Shown here: piece after piece, positions 47,840 to 58,484 of the stretch
Layout: each line of letters opens with the position of its first letter
Numbering within the stretch: position 1 is the stretch's first letter
Origin: Pseudopyrenochaeta lycopersici
Taxonomy: Eukaryota > Ascomycota > Dothideomycetes > Pleosporales > Pseudopyrenochaetaceae
Direction of reading: 5' to 3'
Assembly: GCA_003313425.1 (NCBI GenBank)
Contig: NHZP01000021.1
Location: 124,001 to 188,000, forward strand
Length of the DNA stretch: 64,000 bases
The notes under the pieces: model-generated
What the model was told of the DNA's origin: nothing
What the model saw: only the letters and a program-made list of their open reading frames with translations
Database searches by the model: none
Made by a program: the position numbers and the translations under genes

Positions 47840-48707
47840 GTGCTTGACATATTGATGAGGCGGTATTGGCCAATGTTTGTATAGAAGCGTAGGCAACCTA
47901 GATAGGAAAGGAGAGTTTGTAAGAAGTATATACTCACATTTGGATGCACATGGATGTATGAACACGTAGCACCCCATTCGGCATCAACAAGAAATATATG
48001 CACGTATTTAGGGTTGTCTTGACGCATGTCAAGTGGGCGCTACAAGGTAAATATATTATTGCATTGAACATGATGTCATAGCAGCACTCCACCCCTGCGA
48101 TTGTTTTGATAGGAGTAGATGAAGACTAGGAAGCTGTCGTGCTATGTGGAGCTGAGCGCAGGTCATGCATGCATCTTGGTCTCGCAATCAGCTCTACGCC
48201 GTGCTGGTATGGCGCAATACGAGGAGCCCAGGTGTCAACTTGCTTAGTGGTACTCGTATCACAGCCTTCTAAATCGGGAACGTGGGGTGCACAATAACAA
48301 TTGACACTGTTCAGCTTTTGCAAATCCAAGGCCTCAAGAGACGAATAGCGATACGGTGATGTTATTGAAAGGGAAATGCGTGACGGGTAGCGACAGCAAC
48401 CAGAGTCTAGCTCAAATAACAGTCGCATGGTGGTTGGCTGTTCGCAGCGTGGAGTGACCCCACAAACGGCGCGTGGCGTCACTATGCTCGAAACGGCCAG
48501 AGTCTCTCAACCTTTTGTGGCTCCCTCGAATCCTCCACTCTGCCCACCAAGATCGTCTCTGTCCACGTCGCTCGTTAGACAACAACTTCTCTTCGGCACC
48601 GGCCGCCCGCGCCGAATCAATCGCCTTTCGCATTGTCCCCGTTTCGTCGCTTTTCTGCTGCTGCATGCGCCTTTCTCGATAGTGGTCTCGGACCCTTGCC
48701 ATCCCTC
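47840..48707. other. spacer upstream of YND1
   Basis: Contains the amidotransferase 3' flank and the YND1 promoter or leader. Overlapping 70-114-codon frames on both strands show no recognisable protein. Confidence 0.45.
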
Positions 48708-51011
48708 ATGGGAAAGTGTACGCAACCTCCTCCGCTGGGCCCCTCACCCCGCCACAGGCGTTGGATGCTGACGAAGCTTTGTGTGCAGGGAGATATGGTG
48801 TTGTCCTGGACGCTGGGTCCTCCGTATGTCTCTTGCACCTCGAGCAGGCAACAATCGCAAGGCTCGTAGCTAACCGCCTGAAAGGGGACGCGCGTTCATA
48901 TCTACCGATGGCTGAACAGCGAGAACGCGCGCAAACAAGCAAACGATGTTCAACTACACAGCTTACCCGTTATCGAGACAGATAAGAAGTGGACCAAGAA
49001 GATACACCCGGGTGCGTAGAGTACAAAAGGGCGAGAGGCGCAGGCTAATCTATGTCGCACAGGTATCTCAACTTTCGGTGACCACCCTCACGATGTCGGC
49101 CCCGGACACCTCGATAAGCTCCTCAGCCATGCGCTTAAGAAGATACCACTCGACGAAGTGCCAAACACGCCGCTCTTTCTGCTTGCGACAGCTGGGATGA
49201 GAATACTCCCACCGCTGCAACGGAAGGAAGTGCTCAAAGAAGTCTGCGAATTCGCACGGAGTACGACCAAATTCCAATTACCAGATTGCGATTTACACGT
49301 CCAGGTTATACCGGGCGAGACAGAAGGACTGTACGGCTGGATAGCGGCGAACTACTTAGTGGGTGGGTTCGACCAACCCAAAGATCACGATCATGGCAAA
49401 GGACACAACACTTACGGATTCTTGGATATGGGAGGTGCATCTGCGCAGATTGCCTTTGCACCGAATGCGACCGAAGCAGAGAAACACGCAAACGACTTGA
49501 CGCTCTTACGGTTGCGGACGATTGATGGAACACCGCTGGAATACAAGGTCTTCGTAACAACATGGCTTGGGTTTGGCGTCAATCAAGCGAGACAGCGATA
49601 CGTGAAAGCACTTTTGGATTCGAGTGCATCGAAGGAGCTACCAGATCCATGCTTGCCCGCGGATTTGAAAGTCGAGGTTACAAAAGACGGTAAATTCATT
49701 GATCCGGATTCAGATGACGAGGATGAGCCCAAGCCAAAGGCAGCAGCAAAGCTGGTTGGAACTGGCAAGTTCTCGGAATGTCTACATCAGACATATCCTT
49801 TGCTGGAGAAAGAGAAAGAGTGCACAGACGTCCCCTGTCTGATCAACGGACAACATGTGCCTGCCATCGATTTCGACGTCAACCACTTCGTAGGCGTTTC
49901 AGAATACTGGCATACAACACACGAGATCTTCGAGAAGGGACACAAAGACAAGGCTTACGACTTTAAGACCTACCAGGAGCGCGTACAGGAATTCTGCGGC
50001 CAGGATTGGAAGAGCATAGAAAAGGGCGTCAAAAAGGAGAAATGGGGAGGTAAAGTTGACGAAGAGAAGGCACGAGAAGTCTGCTTCAAGGCATCATGGA
50101 TCATCAACATGCTACATGACGGTATCGGGGTACCAAGAGTGGGAATCGAAGAACTCAAGGGCGACAAAAACACGACAAAGGCTGTGATTGACAACGCCAA
50201 AGCAAAAGGTTTCCTCGACCCCTTCCAAGCCGTGAACAAGATCAACGATGTAGAAGTCAGCTGGACGCTCGGCAAGATGGTCCTTTATGCCTCGAGCGAA
50301 GTGGCACTGCCCTCAGAGCAGGCACTCGCCGTAGGTTTTGGTTCCAACGTTCCCGGTATTCCATCGGACTTCCAGTATCCAGGCGGTACAACATTACCCT
50401 ACCAATCCGACAATGACTGGCACCGTCTGTTCGTGGAGAATCCACAGCGCATCCCTGGATTCCTTGTCATGATTGTCATTGTTGTTTTCATCTTCTGTGT
50501 CGCCCTAGGCAAGGAGCGTAGAGCCTCCGCCCGCAAGTCCCTGATCAACTTGCTCCCAAAAAAGCAAGGCAAAGACCCGCTCCATCGCCGCCGCGGCCGC
50601 AGCTTCCCCGCCAAACTTTTTGGTCTCGGATCCTCCACAAATCAGACTTACGAACGTGTCGACCTCGAGGATGGCGACGCGGCAAACGACTTTGAACTCG
50701 AAGAAACATATCTCGACTCCTCAGATAATGAGTTCTCTGATTCCTCAGACGGCTCGCGCCTCGGCAGGACATCTGGTTGGGCAACCCCTCAAATCAAGAC
50801 CGATGCAGCAGCCACCCCAGCTTATTTTAGTGGCGGAATTGCCAACGGCGGTGGTGATGTGCTCGCGCAGGGCTCGGCGCTTGGTTTAGGCCCACAGAGC
50901 GCATTTGATCGCACAGGCTTGATGAGTCGGACGGATAGCAGAGAGCGGATAAGAAGTCGGGCGAACAGCCCCAAGCGGGCAAAGGGCGGAATGAGGACGT
51001 TGGATGAATGA
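48708..51011 (+). CDS. YND1: Golgi apyrase YND1
   Basis: Golgi nucleoside di/triphosphatase of the GDA1/CD39 family. It clears GDP and UDP released by glycosyltransferases. Four exons (48708-48717, 48789-48823, 48885-49011, 49063-51011) give 706 aa. The first coding exon is only 10 nt and gives MGK plus one base of Trp. Reading MGKW-RYGVVLDAGSSGTR across two introns reproduces the family N-terminus. Apyrase conserved regions: DAGSSGTR (ACR1), ATAGMR (ACR2), GLYGWIAANYLVGG (ACR3), DMGGASAQIAF (ACR4). One TM segment lies near residues 522-543 (GFLVMIVIVVFIFCVAL). A basic then acidic Ser-rich cytosolic tail follows. Confidence 0.93.
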
Positions 51012-51564
51012 AGTTGATAGAGATTTTCAGTACTTTTATTATAAATATAAATATGTAAGTATAGCATAGGGACGGGGCGGGTACTGGCGTTTTTGGAGCG
51101 ATTAGAGCGGTCAGGCTGGCATTGCATCTTTCGATTAAAGCGCTTGGAAGAGGTTCACGGCGTTGTGTTTATAGTGGCACGGTGTTAGGTAGATACGCAC
51201 TTCGTATCTCATGTTTGTTGCGCAGGCATGTATATGATTGGCCTAGCGATTATCGAAATTATACTTTTACACCCCTCTTCCTCGCTGATCGATGAGATTA
51301 CGTCTCAGCTGCTTAGTGTATGTATTATACGGCCAATATGACAGCCTAACCTTATGCCCATGATCCAGCATTTAGATTACCCCCCCCCCCCCCCCTACTC
51401 TCCATCTCACCTGCTCCAGCCCTATGCTGGAGTTCTGCTTTGCAATATCGACAAAGAATGACTTGCATCGACGGCGTTTAGCCATAGGAACAGATTGCTC
51501 AAAATTCTGTGCGCAAGCGGTCCAGGAAGTCCAGAAGATACCGTCGTCCCGCTTGCTGTTCTAG
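51012..51564. other. convergent spacer YND1 / F-box gene
   Basis: No gene is seen. It carries a C16 run (51380-51395). Confidence 0.5.
51380..51395 (+). repeat. poly(C) run of 16
   Basis: Sixteen consecutive C between two convergent genes. Confidence 0.9.
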
Positions 51565-53901
51565 TCAATCAGTCGTATCAACTTTGATCTTTTTGCTCAT
51601 CTGCTCCTCATCCTCGCTCTCTTCGCTCTCTTGCCGCTTTCTCTTCTCACTCTTTTCATCCTCCCTCGGTAACCAAAATCGGTGGGAGGGCATATCTCTG
51701 TCCTTGATTTGCTCCTCTCCGATCTCTTTCTCATCTCGCTCTTGCTCGCTTAGCTCAGGATTGGGTATTGCAAGATTGAGCGGCTTGTCGTCTAGGCGGA
51801 AGAAGACACGCTGCACAAACTTTGTCCTACTTCGTTTTCGAGTGAAGCTGTACCGAAGAGCGCTGGAGCTGAACGGGAAATAGTTGCCGAAGAAGCCATA
51901 GTCCCCACCTCGCTCTTCTACCTCGAGCATCTGCCATCGATCATCCGCAAGTAGGCCACCGAGCTCGCCCTTGCCCCAATCGTCATAGATCTCGTTTGGT
52001 ACATTTGCAGTAAGCTTTTTGAGATTTTGGAATTGCGATGCATAGCGGGACCAAAAGCGCCTCCAGCCAACCATCTCCCGCTTCATAAGGGCTTTTTCAG
52101 CCGGTGTGGAACGCTTGGCCGCATGCGACCACCCACCGACTCCTGGGACGTCGACAGGGTATTGAATGGTAAGTTCATCCACCATAGATGCGATGGGAGT
52201 CAGGTTGAAGGATGCCTGGGTAGGGAGGAGAACCTCGCGCTTGTCATCATCTTCGCCAACGAAGCTTTTGTAGTCGCCAAAGTATAGGCTGCCATCTAGA
52301 CCTGAAGATAAGCAAGTATTGGTGCGGTCACCGATCGAGATCCGGATAGGTATGTTCAGACCCCGCAAGGTTGACACCATTGTTTGGATTCGATAGAGCA
52401 CCTCGGGTTTTGGAAGGAAAGTCCTGTTGGGTTCGAGGTTTGCTGGAAAGACATCGCACATCATGTTGTCCCATGCCAATATTGGTTTCCAGTCGCATTG
52501 TTGTGCTAGCCAGTGCAAAGCTTCTTGCACTTCCGGTTTGGAACTGGGATCATTTGATGATTGATCGTTATTTGGATGCGCGGTTAGACCGAAGTGCTGC
52601 CTTCGTTGCATGACATTGACAAGATGGAAGGGATGCAATGTAATATTCTCAAGGTTGCGGATAGGTCTAATGTTGATGGTCGGATACTTTTTGGAAATGG
52701 CCTGCAGGCTCTGCAGAAGGGTCTCGAAAGAGGCCCCGACGCCCTGGACAACGTGATTGCCCAGCACCATATGATCGCGCTTGCAAGTGTCGAAGGTCTT
52801 GTCGTCGAAGGCCTCTTCCTCTTCACGATGGTGGTGCCCTTGTGTTATCCTATACGGTATCGGGCCAATGACATCCCTATCTCGACGATCCTCCATCCAG
52901 CTGTACAGACCGATCTCGACATCCGTCAAGCGAGACCACGTCGTAGCATCGGTTGAGAAGAGGGATCTGTAAGGGGCATAGTCATGTACCCTTAGCTTCG
53001 TCATACTCGGCGGACAATACTTTTGCACGCCATCGACTAGACAGCAGACTCGTTGGTGAACCTCCCACTCGTTCCAGGTGCTGGGTCTTGCAATTAGTAT
53101 GTTTACATGGGCACCGAGGAGGGTCGCTTACTGGAAGCCAGAGTAGCGCTCCCGTATCCCAAGCGTTTTCAACTTCTTGCAGACAGGAAAGATCATGTTC
53201 GCAACCGAACCACCATCTCGCCGCCTTGATATCCTGAACTTTTGTTTGAATCGATAGTCGTTGTACGAATAGCTATATTCAATACGAGCATGCGCCGTGT
53301 AGTCCGCCCAGTTTGCTACTTCCAGTTCTTCGAGCCGGCCAAAGAGCTTTGGGCAGGCTTCGGCCAGCACCTTCCATGTCCACGTCTCTTCTGGCGTCCA
53401 CACAAAGTCCTTGACGGCCGATATGTCTAGAGCGGTCAGAGAAGGGAGGTTCTCCTCTATCCATCGAAAGTCGTCAATGCTTGCCCAGTGAGACAGGGCC
53501 AGCTTGCACACATATTTCCGATTGGAATCATTGATACTCTCCTTGAAGTTCTGCCACCGTATTGAGCCAATATTCCTATACTTCCAGTCACCCAGCTTTA
53601 TGTCGCGCACATCGTTCCATTGCAAGGGGTACCGGTACAGCAATTGGCTCACCGTCTCGCTGCTTGCCATGCCCTTGCACAGCCTCTTCAAGCTCCACGC
53701 GGCGTCTCGATCAAGGTAGTCCATCACACACTTGAAAATGTCATCAGGCAGCTTCAGGAGCGGGCTGGTCTGGTCAGTGCTGGCTTTGGGCTTCGGCAGA
53801 TTGAGCGGGTCGAAAGCCATGGGGCTGCAATCACGGCTGGAGTCCGAGTCTCGGATCGAGGGCGAAGGAGGCGCCATGTCGAGGAATGCGAATAGACTCA
53901 T
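51565..53901 (-). CDS. F-box protein
   Basis: Likely SCF ubiquitin-ligase adaptor. Two exons (53901-53132, 53086-51565) joined across a 45-nt intron with a TACTAAT branch give 763 aa. The F-box is at about residues 47-82 (LLKLPDDIFKCVMDYLDRDAAWSLKRLCKGM). The rest is a fungal-type LRR-poor body with Trp-rich segments and hydrophobic repeats (for example LPSLTALDISAVKDFVWTPEETWTW). The C-terminus is a highly charged Lys/Glu tail ending in a nuclear-localisation-like KRKR..KKIK region. I cannot assign a substrate. It is divergent from RPB8 over 473 nt. Confidence 0.83.
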
Positions 53902-54374
53902 CGAGTGGCCAGAGCTCGTATGTGAGGACTATGGGGGTTGGGGGAAGCGGGGGATCGGGAGCAGATGAAGGCTGAGGCGCAGGGGAACTGTGTAACAACA
54001 GAGAGGCAGAGAGTATGCCGTGTGATGCCGAAGATGGATAGAGCCACTGGTTGCACCGGCAAGAATTGTGACCTACTGCCGCTCCCTCAGCACCCAACAC
54101 ATTCGCCCTGAGCAGCAACAGTGCAGCCGGTGGATACCCTGGGATTGCGGAGACGCGGCGGAGGTCGAGCCGCCAAGAGATTTTGTTGGCCCGGCCGTTT
54201 TCTGGATTCAAGCTTTCTTTCACCCCTCCAAAAGCCTCCATCACGAATCCACAAGACTGTCGCAACATTCCCGTGACCTCGGATCAAGTTGCAGGCTTTT
54301 GATCTGCTTAAGGACCGCGCTTTGAACTCGCCCTTTGGCTCTTGTCCCCGCTTCTCCAGCGCACATCTCTCCCC
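53902..54374. promoter_or_regulatory. shared promoter region F-box gene / RPB8
   Basis: A 473-nt gap between two divergent starts. No other gene and no distinctive element recognised. Confidence 0.5.
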
Positions 54375-54870
54375 ATGGCCGACGCCCAGGTCTTCGAAGA
54401 AACATTCAGCATAACCTCAATCAATAATGAGAAGTACGACCGTGTCTCCCGTATCTTCGGCACCTCGACCGACAACCAGATCACCATGAGCCTCGACATC
54501 AACCACGAGCTTTTCCCAGTCCAGGTTGGCGAGACGCTCAACATGGTCCTGGCGACAACCCTCTCTCTCGACGGGTCCTCAAAAGAGCAGAATGAGACAA
54601 TGTGGAGGAACGTGGGCAAGCACGGCGTTACGACACTAGCAGACATGTACGACTATGTTTGCTACGGGAAGAATTATCGCATGGAGGACGGCGACGGAGA
54701 TCAGATGTGAGTGTGCACAGGGCTACCAGATTACACCACGTAGATTCTAACCGCCGTGCAGGAAATATTTTGCGAGTTTTGGTGGACTGCTGCTGTATAT
54801 GGAGGGGCCGTACAGGAAACTCAATGGGCTGAAGATCGACAACATCTACATGCTCGTCAAGCACTCATAG
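54375..54870 (+). CDS. RPB8: RNA polymerase I/II/III subunit RPB8 (RPABC3)
   Basis: Small shared subunit of the three nuclear RNA polymerases, with an OB-like beta-barrel fold. Two exons (54375-54706, 54762-54870) give 146 aa, the usual length. MADAQVFEETFSITSINNEKYDRVSRI at the start and YFASFGGLLLYMEGPYRKLNGLKIDNIYMLVKH at the end are diagnostic. The intron falls at the split Met codon after DGDQ. Confidence 0.97.
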
Positions 54871-55021
54871 TCCAGGCAACCGCTGCGCGCAACAAACAAG
54901 ATAAAAATGCATAAACGGCGTTATGGGCATGTGGTGGCATTGGTATCATCTGGTCTAGTCTATTTGGCTCGGCGTCCGGATACCCCAAAAGGAGTCCTTG
55001 CATCTTCTCGTACTTCGTCCT

Positions 55022-55966
55022 CTATAGTGTAGGAAACTCCAACTTCCTGTGCAGTCTACTCACAATCTCGATGTAATCCTTCTCGTTCCCACTTGTCAAT
55101 ATTCCATGTCGAACGAAGAAGTCCAAAACTACCAGCGCACAGTTGGGCTTGAATTCCCCTTTCTTCATGGCTTCTTGCACCTCCTCCACCGACCATAGAT
55201 AGAACTCTTCCACTTCGTCGTCGCCAGGTTTCGGTATCGTGTCTTCTGGGAGTTCGAGGTCATAGATGTACTGGCACTCTGGTTGCATCAGGTTTGTCTC
55301 TCCGCCTGCTCGTTCATCTCTGATGTACCAGTACGTGACCGTTCCAGCCGCCTTCGCTGTTGACCTCACCAAATCCTCCGGCAGCGATGCTTCCTCTGCA
55401 CACTCTCTTACCAGGCTCTCGAATGGCGACTCTCCAGATGCTATGCCTCCTGCAACAGCATTGTCCAGCATACCGCCATAGGTTTGCTTTGTTCTTGCGC
55501 GCCTTGGTGTCCAGATCTTCAATTGTCCATCCTTTCTTGTGAAAGCCGTCAAGTGCACTCCATATGATACTACACCCAGCAGCGGACTCGCACTGCGTTC
55601 GACATTGAACAACAACTCTCTGCCTTTCCCATATACAGCATAAAGCTCTCCCCTCCACTTATTCAGCACCTTGAAATGACCCGTCTCCCTCAGCGCCAAC
55701 AGCGTCGTCTCCACAGCCTTCGACCGCTCCTCTGCATTGCTCCCGCCTGTGATTGTGAGGATTCGTTCATCATCATTGATCTCCCAATTTGGGATTCCGC
55801 GAAACACCTCGGCGACAGAGGGAAGCATGTAACCAAGCGCATAGTTGTGACCCGCTACGCGCAGCTGAAAGTAGGTGTTGATGCTGGCAAGATATTCGTC
55901 GGTATTGGACTCGGGATATGGGAAGCCATCGCACTGGTTGACTAGGTCAAGGTTTGAGAAGGACAT
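55022..55966 (-). CDS. Nudix hydrolase with DUF4743-type N-terminus
   Basis: Nudix-superfamily diphosphatase of the thiamine-pyrophosphokinase-related group (DUF4743 plus Nudix). A single exon gives 314 aa. The N-terminal half has PYPESNTDEYLASI and LGYMLPSVAEVF. The Nudix box is complete: GGIASGESPFESLVRECAEEASL (about residues 183-205) fits G-x5-E-x7-R-E-U-x-E-E-x-x-U. Yeast members of this group act on oxidised thiamine derivatives. Applying that here is inference. A short 3' gap (about 150 nt) separates it from RPB8, which ends toward it. Confidence 0.9.
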   Translation of the reverse strand: MSFSNLDLVNQCDGFPYPESNTDEYLASINTYFQLRVAGHNYALGYMLPSVAEVFRGIPNWEINDDERILTITGGSNAEERSKAVETTLLALRETGHFKVLNKWRGELYAVYGKGRELLFNVERSASPLLGVVSYGVHLTAFTRKDGQLKIWTPRRARTKQTYGGMLDNAVAGGIASGESPFESLVRECAEEASLPEDLVRSTAKAAGTVTYWYIRDERAGGETNLMQPECQYIYDLELPEDTIPKPGDDEVEEFYLWSVEEVQEAMKKGEFKPNCALVVLDFFVRHGILTSGNEKDYIEIVSRLHRKLEFPTL

Positions 55967-56337
55967 TTTGGTTTAATCGCAAAGGTGGGCAATTAGGTGT
56001 TGGGTGAAGAAAGAAAGTTGTGAGAGCTCAGATACTGAGCTGCGTCATATCATAGCTTCGCTGGAGAATTAGTGGGGGCGGGGCAGTGAATCGAACGATA
56101 GCTCTTTAGGTGCAGCTTCGAAGGGAGTCCTCACAAAAGGTCCAGTTCTATAATAAAACATCTAGATAATTTGAGATCCTGTTTTGCCCCTCTTCAAGAT
56201 CGGAGAGTCTCGGACATGTTCTCACAGTGTAGTTGCCTAGCTTAGCGCTTTACGAACTCCACAATGCTTGTACTACATGTGTTCCTCCCTTCCCGGAAAG
56301 TACAGCAGCAAAAACTACCAACACCGAGGAAAATACC
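55967..56337. promoter_or_regulatory. shared promoter region Nudix gene / TRM12
   Basis: A 371-nt gap between two divergent starts. No gene and no recognisable element. Confidence 0.45.
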
Positions 56338-58383
56338 ATGAATGACCAGCAAGAAAAGAAACCAGTCCATGAAACAGTCGTGCTTGTTGTGCCCAAACAG
56401 CATGTAAAAACAGTAAAGTCCGCTTTGGAACGACATGGTCTCTTTGACCGAACAAGCAAAATCAGTCCCGTAACGCCACAAGGGCAAGTCAACGAGTCTA
56501 GTGCCTTATCCAAAGGTCTGAAGGAGAGTCAAACTGCGCTGGATGGGGAAGTTCCAGACCCTCCGCAAAGCAACATTGCAACGCTTGGGGCTGCATCGTC
56601 ACATCCAGAGCCTGCTGAGCGATTTGATGTTCTGAAGTTTGACGTTGTCAGTGGCCAGTACGTTGACCCAGCGGTATTAGAAGAAAGACGAAATGCACAG
56701 GCCGCTACTGAGTTTCCGGCTTTGAAGTTCGATGTTACTAGTGGCGAGTACGTGGATCCAAAGGTGCTTGAAGAAAGAAACAACCCTGAGGCTACTCGGC
56801 AACTTCCCGCTCTAAGATTCAACGCTACCACTGGCGAATACACAGATCCAGAGGCTCCTCCACAATTTCCCGTTCTAAAGTTCGATGTGGTCAGCGGCGA
56901 GTACGTTGATCCATCTATACTGGAACAGCGGAAACAGCTGAAACAGCTTGATACGGGAATCATCGAGCAGCGGATGCGAGTACCGACCACCATCCCATAT
57001 CTTATCGGAGATGAAGTAGATGAGGAGTCACGCAACCAACGTGAGCACGAATTAAAGTCAAAAATACTTGAAGATCTCGCTCTGAGCTATCTCTTCGAGG
57101 AGATCGTAGTGTCATACCAAACTCTACATTCCAGCGAACCTACTCCAACAGGGAACCGAAATCCGCTCCACAGAGCCCTCAGAGACGCTCTCAACGCTCT
57201 ACCGCAGGATACACTTACGACCTTGAATTTAACAACCGATCTGCTTGTATCCTCGTTTCCAGAATCATACTCAGTGTACAAACCAATGCTCTTGCTACCA
57301 AACAATGCTTTTGCTTCTGAACCATGGACGAAACTTCTGTCCACCCACCCACCAGACTCAGATCTCTTACGACCCGTATGGCAGCATATTGCCCAAGCAG
57401 TAGGAGCCACACACGTTGCTGTCAACTCGCCTATTCCCCTACAAACGAACACCACCCAACCCCAAGATTCCACCGCAGAAGCAGCCCAGGAGAATATTCT
57501 CCGGAGCCCAGTAAATCTTACACCAATATACGGCGACTTTGGCCCCTCACCAACACAACAAACTCTCTCATCATGCACATCATTAGACTTGGCCTCCGCG
57601 CTCTGGGTGACTACGAACCAGAATGGTATCCATCAAACTTGGGCTCCGTTGTACACCATGTTCTCGCGCGGCAATATTCGCGAAAAAACTCGGGTCTTGA
57701 ATCTGCCTTCGGTGACCATGGACTTTGGCGTTCCCTCCGCTGCCGTTGATCTCTACGCAGGGATAGGCTACTTTGCGTTCTCGTACAAGAAGGGCGGGGC
57801 AGGTCGGCAGAATGAAATTGATCGGGTGCTGTGCTGGGAGCTGAATCCATGGTCCGTTGAGGGCTTGCGGCGAGGCGCGGAGATGAATGGGTGGACGTGT
57901 AGGATATTCAAGCAAGAAGATGTGCCGACAACGGATGCAGGGTGGAAGACATGGATTGCTCGATTGGAGCAAGATCGTGAAACAGAGAAGAAGGGGGAGG
58001 ATTTCTGGATCTTCCAGATGAGCAATGAGTACGCTCTGGCTGTTATCCAGCGCCTCAACGCCTCTCCATACGCACTCATCCCGCCGATTCGCCATGTAAA
58101 CTTGGGCCTCCTGCCACATTCACAACTCTCCTGGCACACCGCGGCCCGAATCATAGACTCCGAGCGAGGAGGGTGGATCCACGCACACGAGAATGTTGGT
58201 ATCAATGACATTGATGTGAGAAGAGAGAACGTCGAGCAAGAGTTCCAGAAGCTGTTGGATGACTTTGACGGCGAAGTGAACAGAGGCACCGGACGAGCAG
58301 CAGTAGAGCATGTCGAGAGGGTGAAAATGTATGCGCCCGGAGTTGTACACGTAGTATTTGATATTCATCTGAGGAGGAAATGA
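56338..58383 (+). CDS. TRM12: tRNA wybutosine-synthesizing protein 2 (TYW2/TRM12)
   Basis: Transfers the aminocarboxypropyl group of S-adenosylmethionine to the 4-demethylwyosine base at position 37 of tRNA-Phe. A single exon gives 681 aa, longer than the usual ~450-500. The N-terminus is family-like (VVPKQHVKTVKSALERHGLFDRTSKISP). Then comes an inserted block of four imperfect repeats of the form LKFDVVSGEYVDPxxLEER (residues 99-198). Family sequence resumes with RMRVPTTIPY. The SAM-binding domain has SAAVDLYAGIGYFAFSY and CWELNPWSVEGLRRGAEMN. The C-terminus carries LPHSQLSWHTAARI and HVERVKMYAPGVVHVVFDIHL. ATG 56338 is the first in frame; the open frame extends further upstream without an ATG. 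Confidence 0.92.
   Translation: MNDQQEKKPVHETVVLVVPKQHVKTVKSALERHGLFDRTSKISPVTPQGQVNESSALSKGLKESQTALDGEVPDPPQSNIATLGAASSHPEPAERFDVLKFDVVSGQYVDPAVLEERRNAQAATEFPALKFDVTSGEYVDPKVLEERNNPEATRQLPALRFNATTGEYTDPEAPPQFPVLKFDVVSGEYVDPSILEQRKQLKQLDTGIIEQRMRVPTTIPYLIGDEVDEESRNQREHELKSKILEDLALSYLFEEIVVSYQTLHSSEPTPTGNRNPLHRALRDALNALPQDTLTTLNLTTDLLVSSFPESYSVYKPMLLLPNNAFASEPWTKLLSTHPPDSDLLRPVWQHIAQAVGATHVAVNSPIPLQTNTTQPQDSTAEAAQENILRSPVNLTPIYGDFGPSPTQQTLSSCTSLDLASALWVTTNQNGIHQTWAPLYTMFSRGNIREKTRVLNLPSVTMDFGVPSAAVDLYAGIGYFAFSYKKGGAGRQNEIDRVLCWELNPWSVEGLRRGAEMNGWTCRIFKQEDVPTTDAGWKTWIARLEQDRETEKKGEDFWIFQMSNEYALAVIQRLNASPYALIPPIRHVNLGLLPHSQLSWHTAARIIDSERGGWIHAHENVGINDIDVRRENVEQEFQKLLDDFDGEVNRGTGRAAVEHVERVKMYAPGVVHVVFDIHLRRK
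56632..56931 (+). repeat. tandem in-frame repeats in TRM12
   Basis: Four imperfect copies of a ~30-codon unit within the coding region, at residues 99-117, 129-147, 159-175 and 180-198. The third is divergent and shortened, and spacing is 30, 30 and 21 residues. The core is L-K-F-D-V-x-S-G-x-Y-V-D-P. Confidence 0.9.
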
Positions 58384-58484
58384 GAGAAAGAGTTTTATTT
58401 GGGTATCATTTTAATAACAGAAGCATAGTTCGGAGGCCGTCAGAACACAAGCTCCTCGACTGATATTTGAAAATAGGGTTCTCT

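Noticed and set aside
48427..48771. 114-codon frame just upstream of YND1
   Set aside because: It has no family resemblance, and the YND1 first exon begins inside it in another frame.
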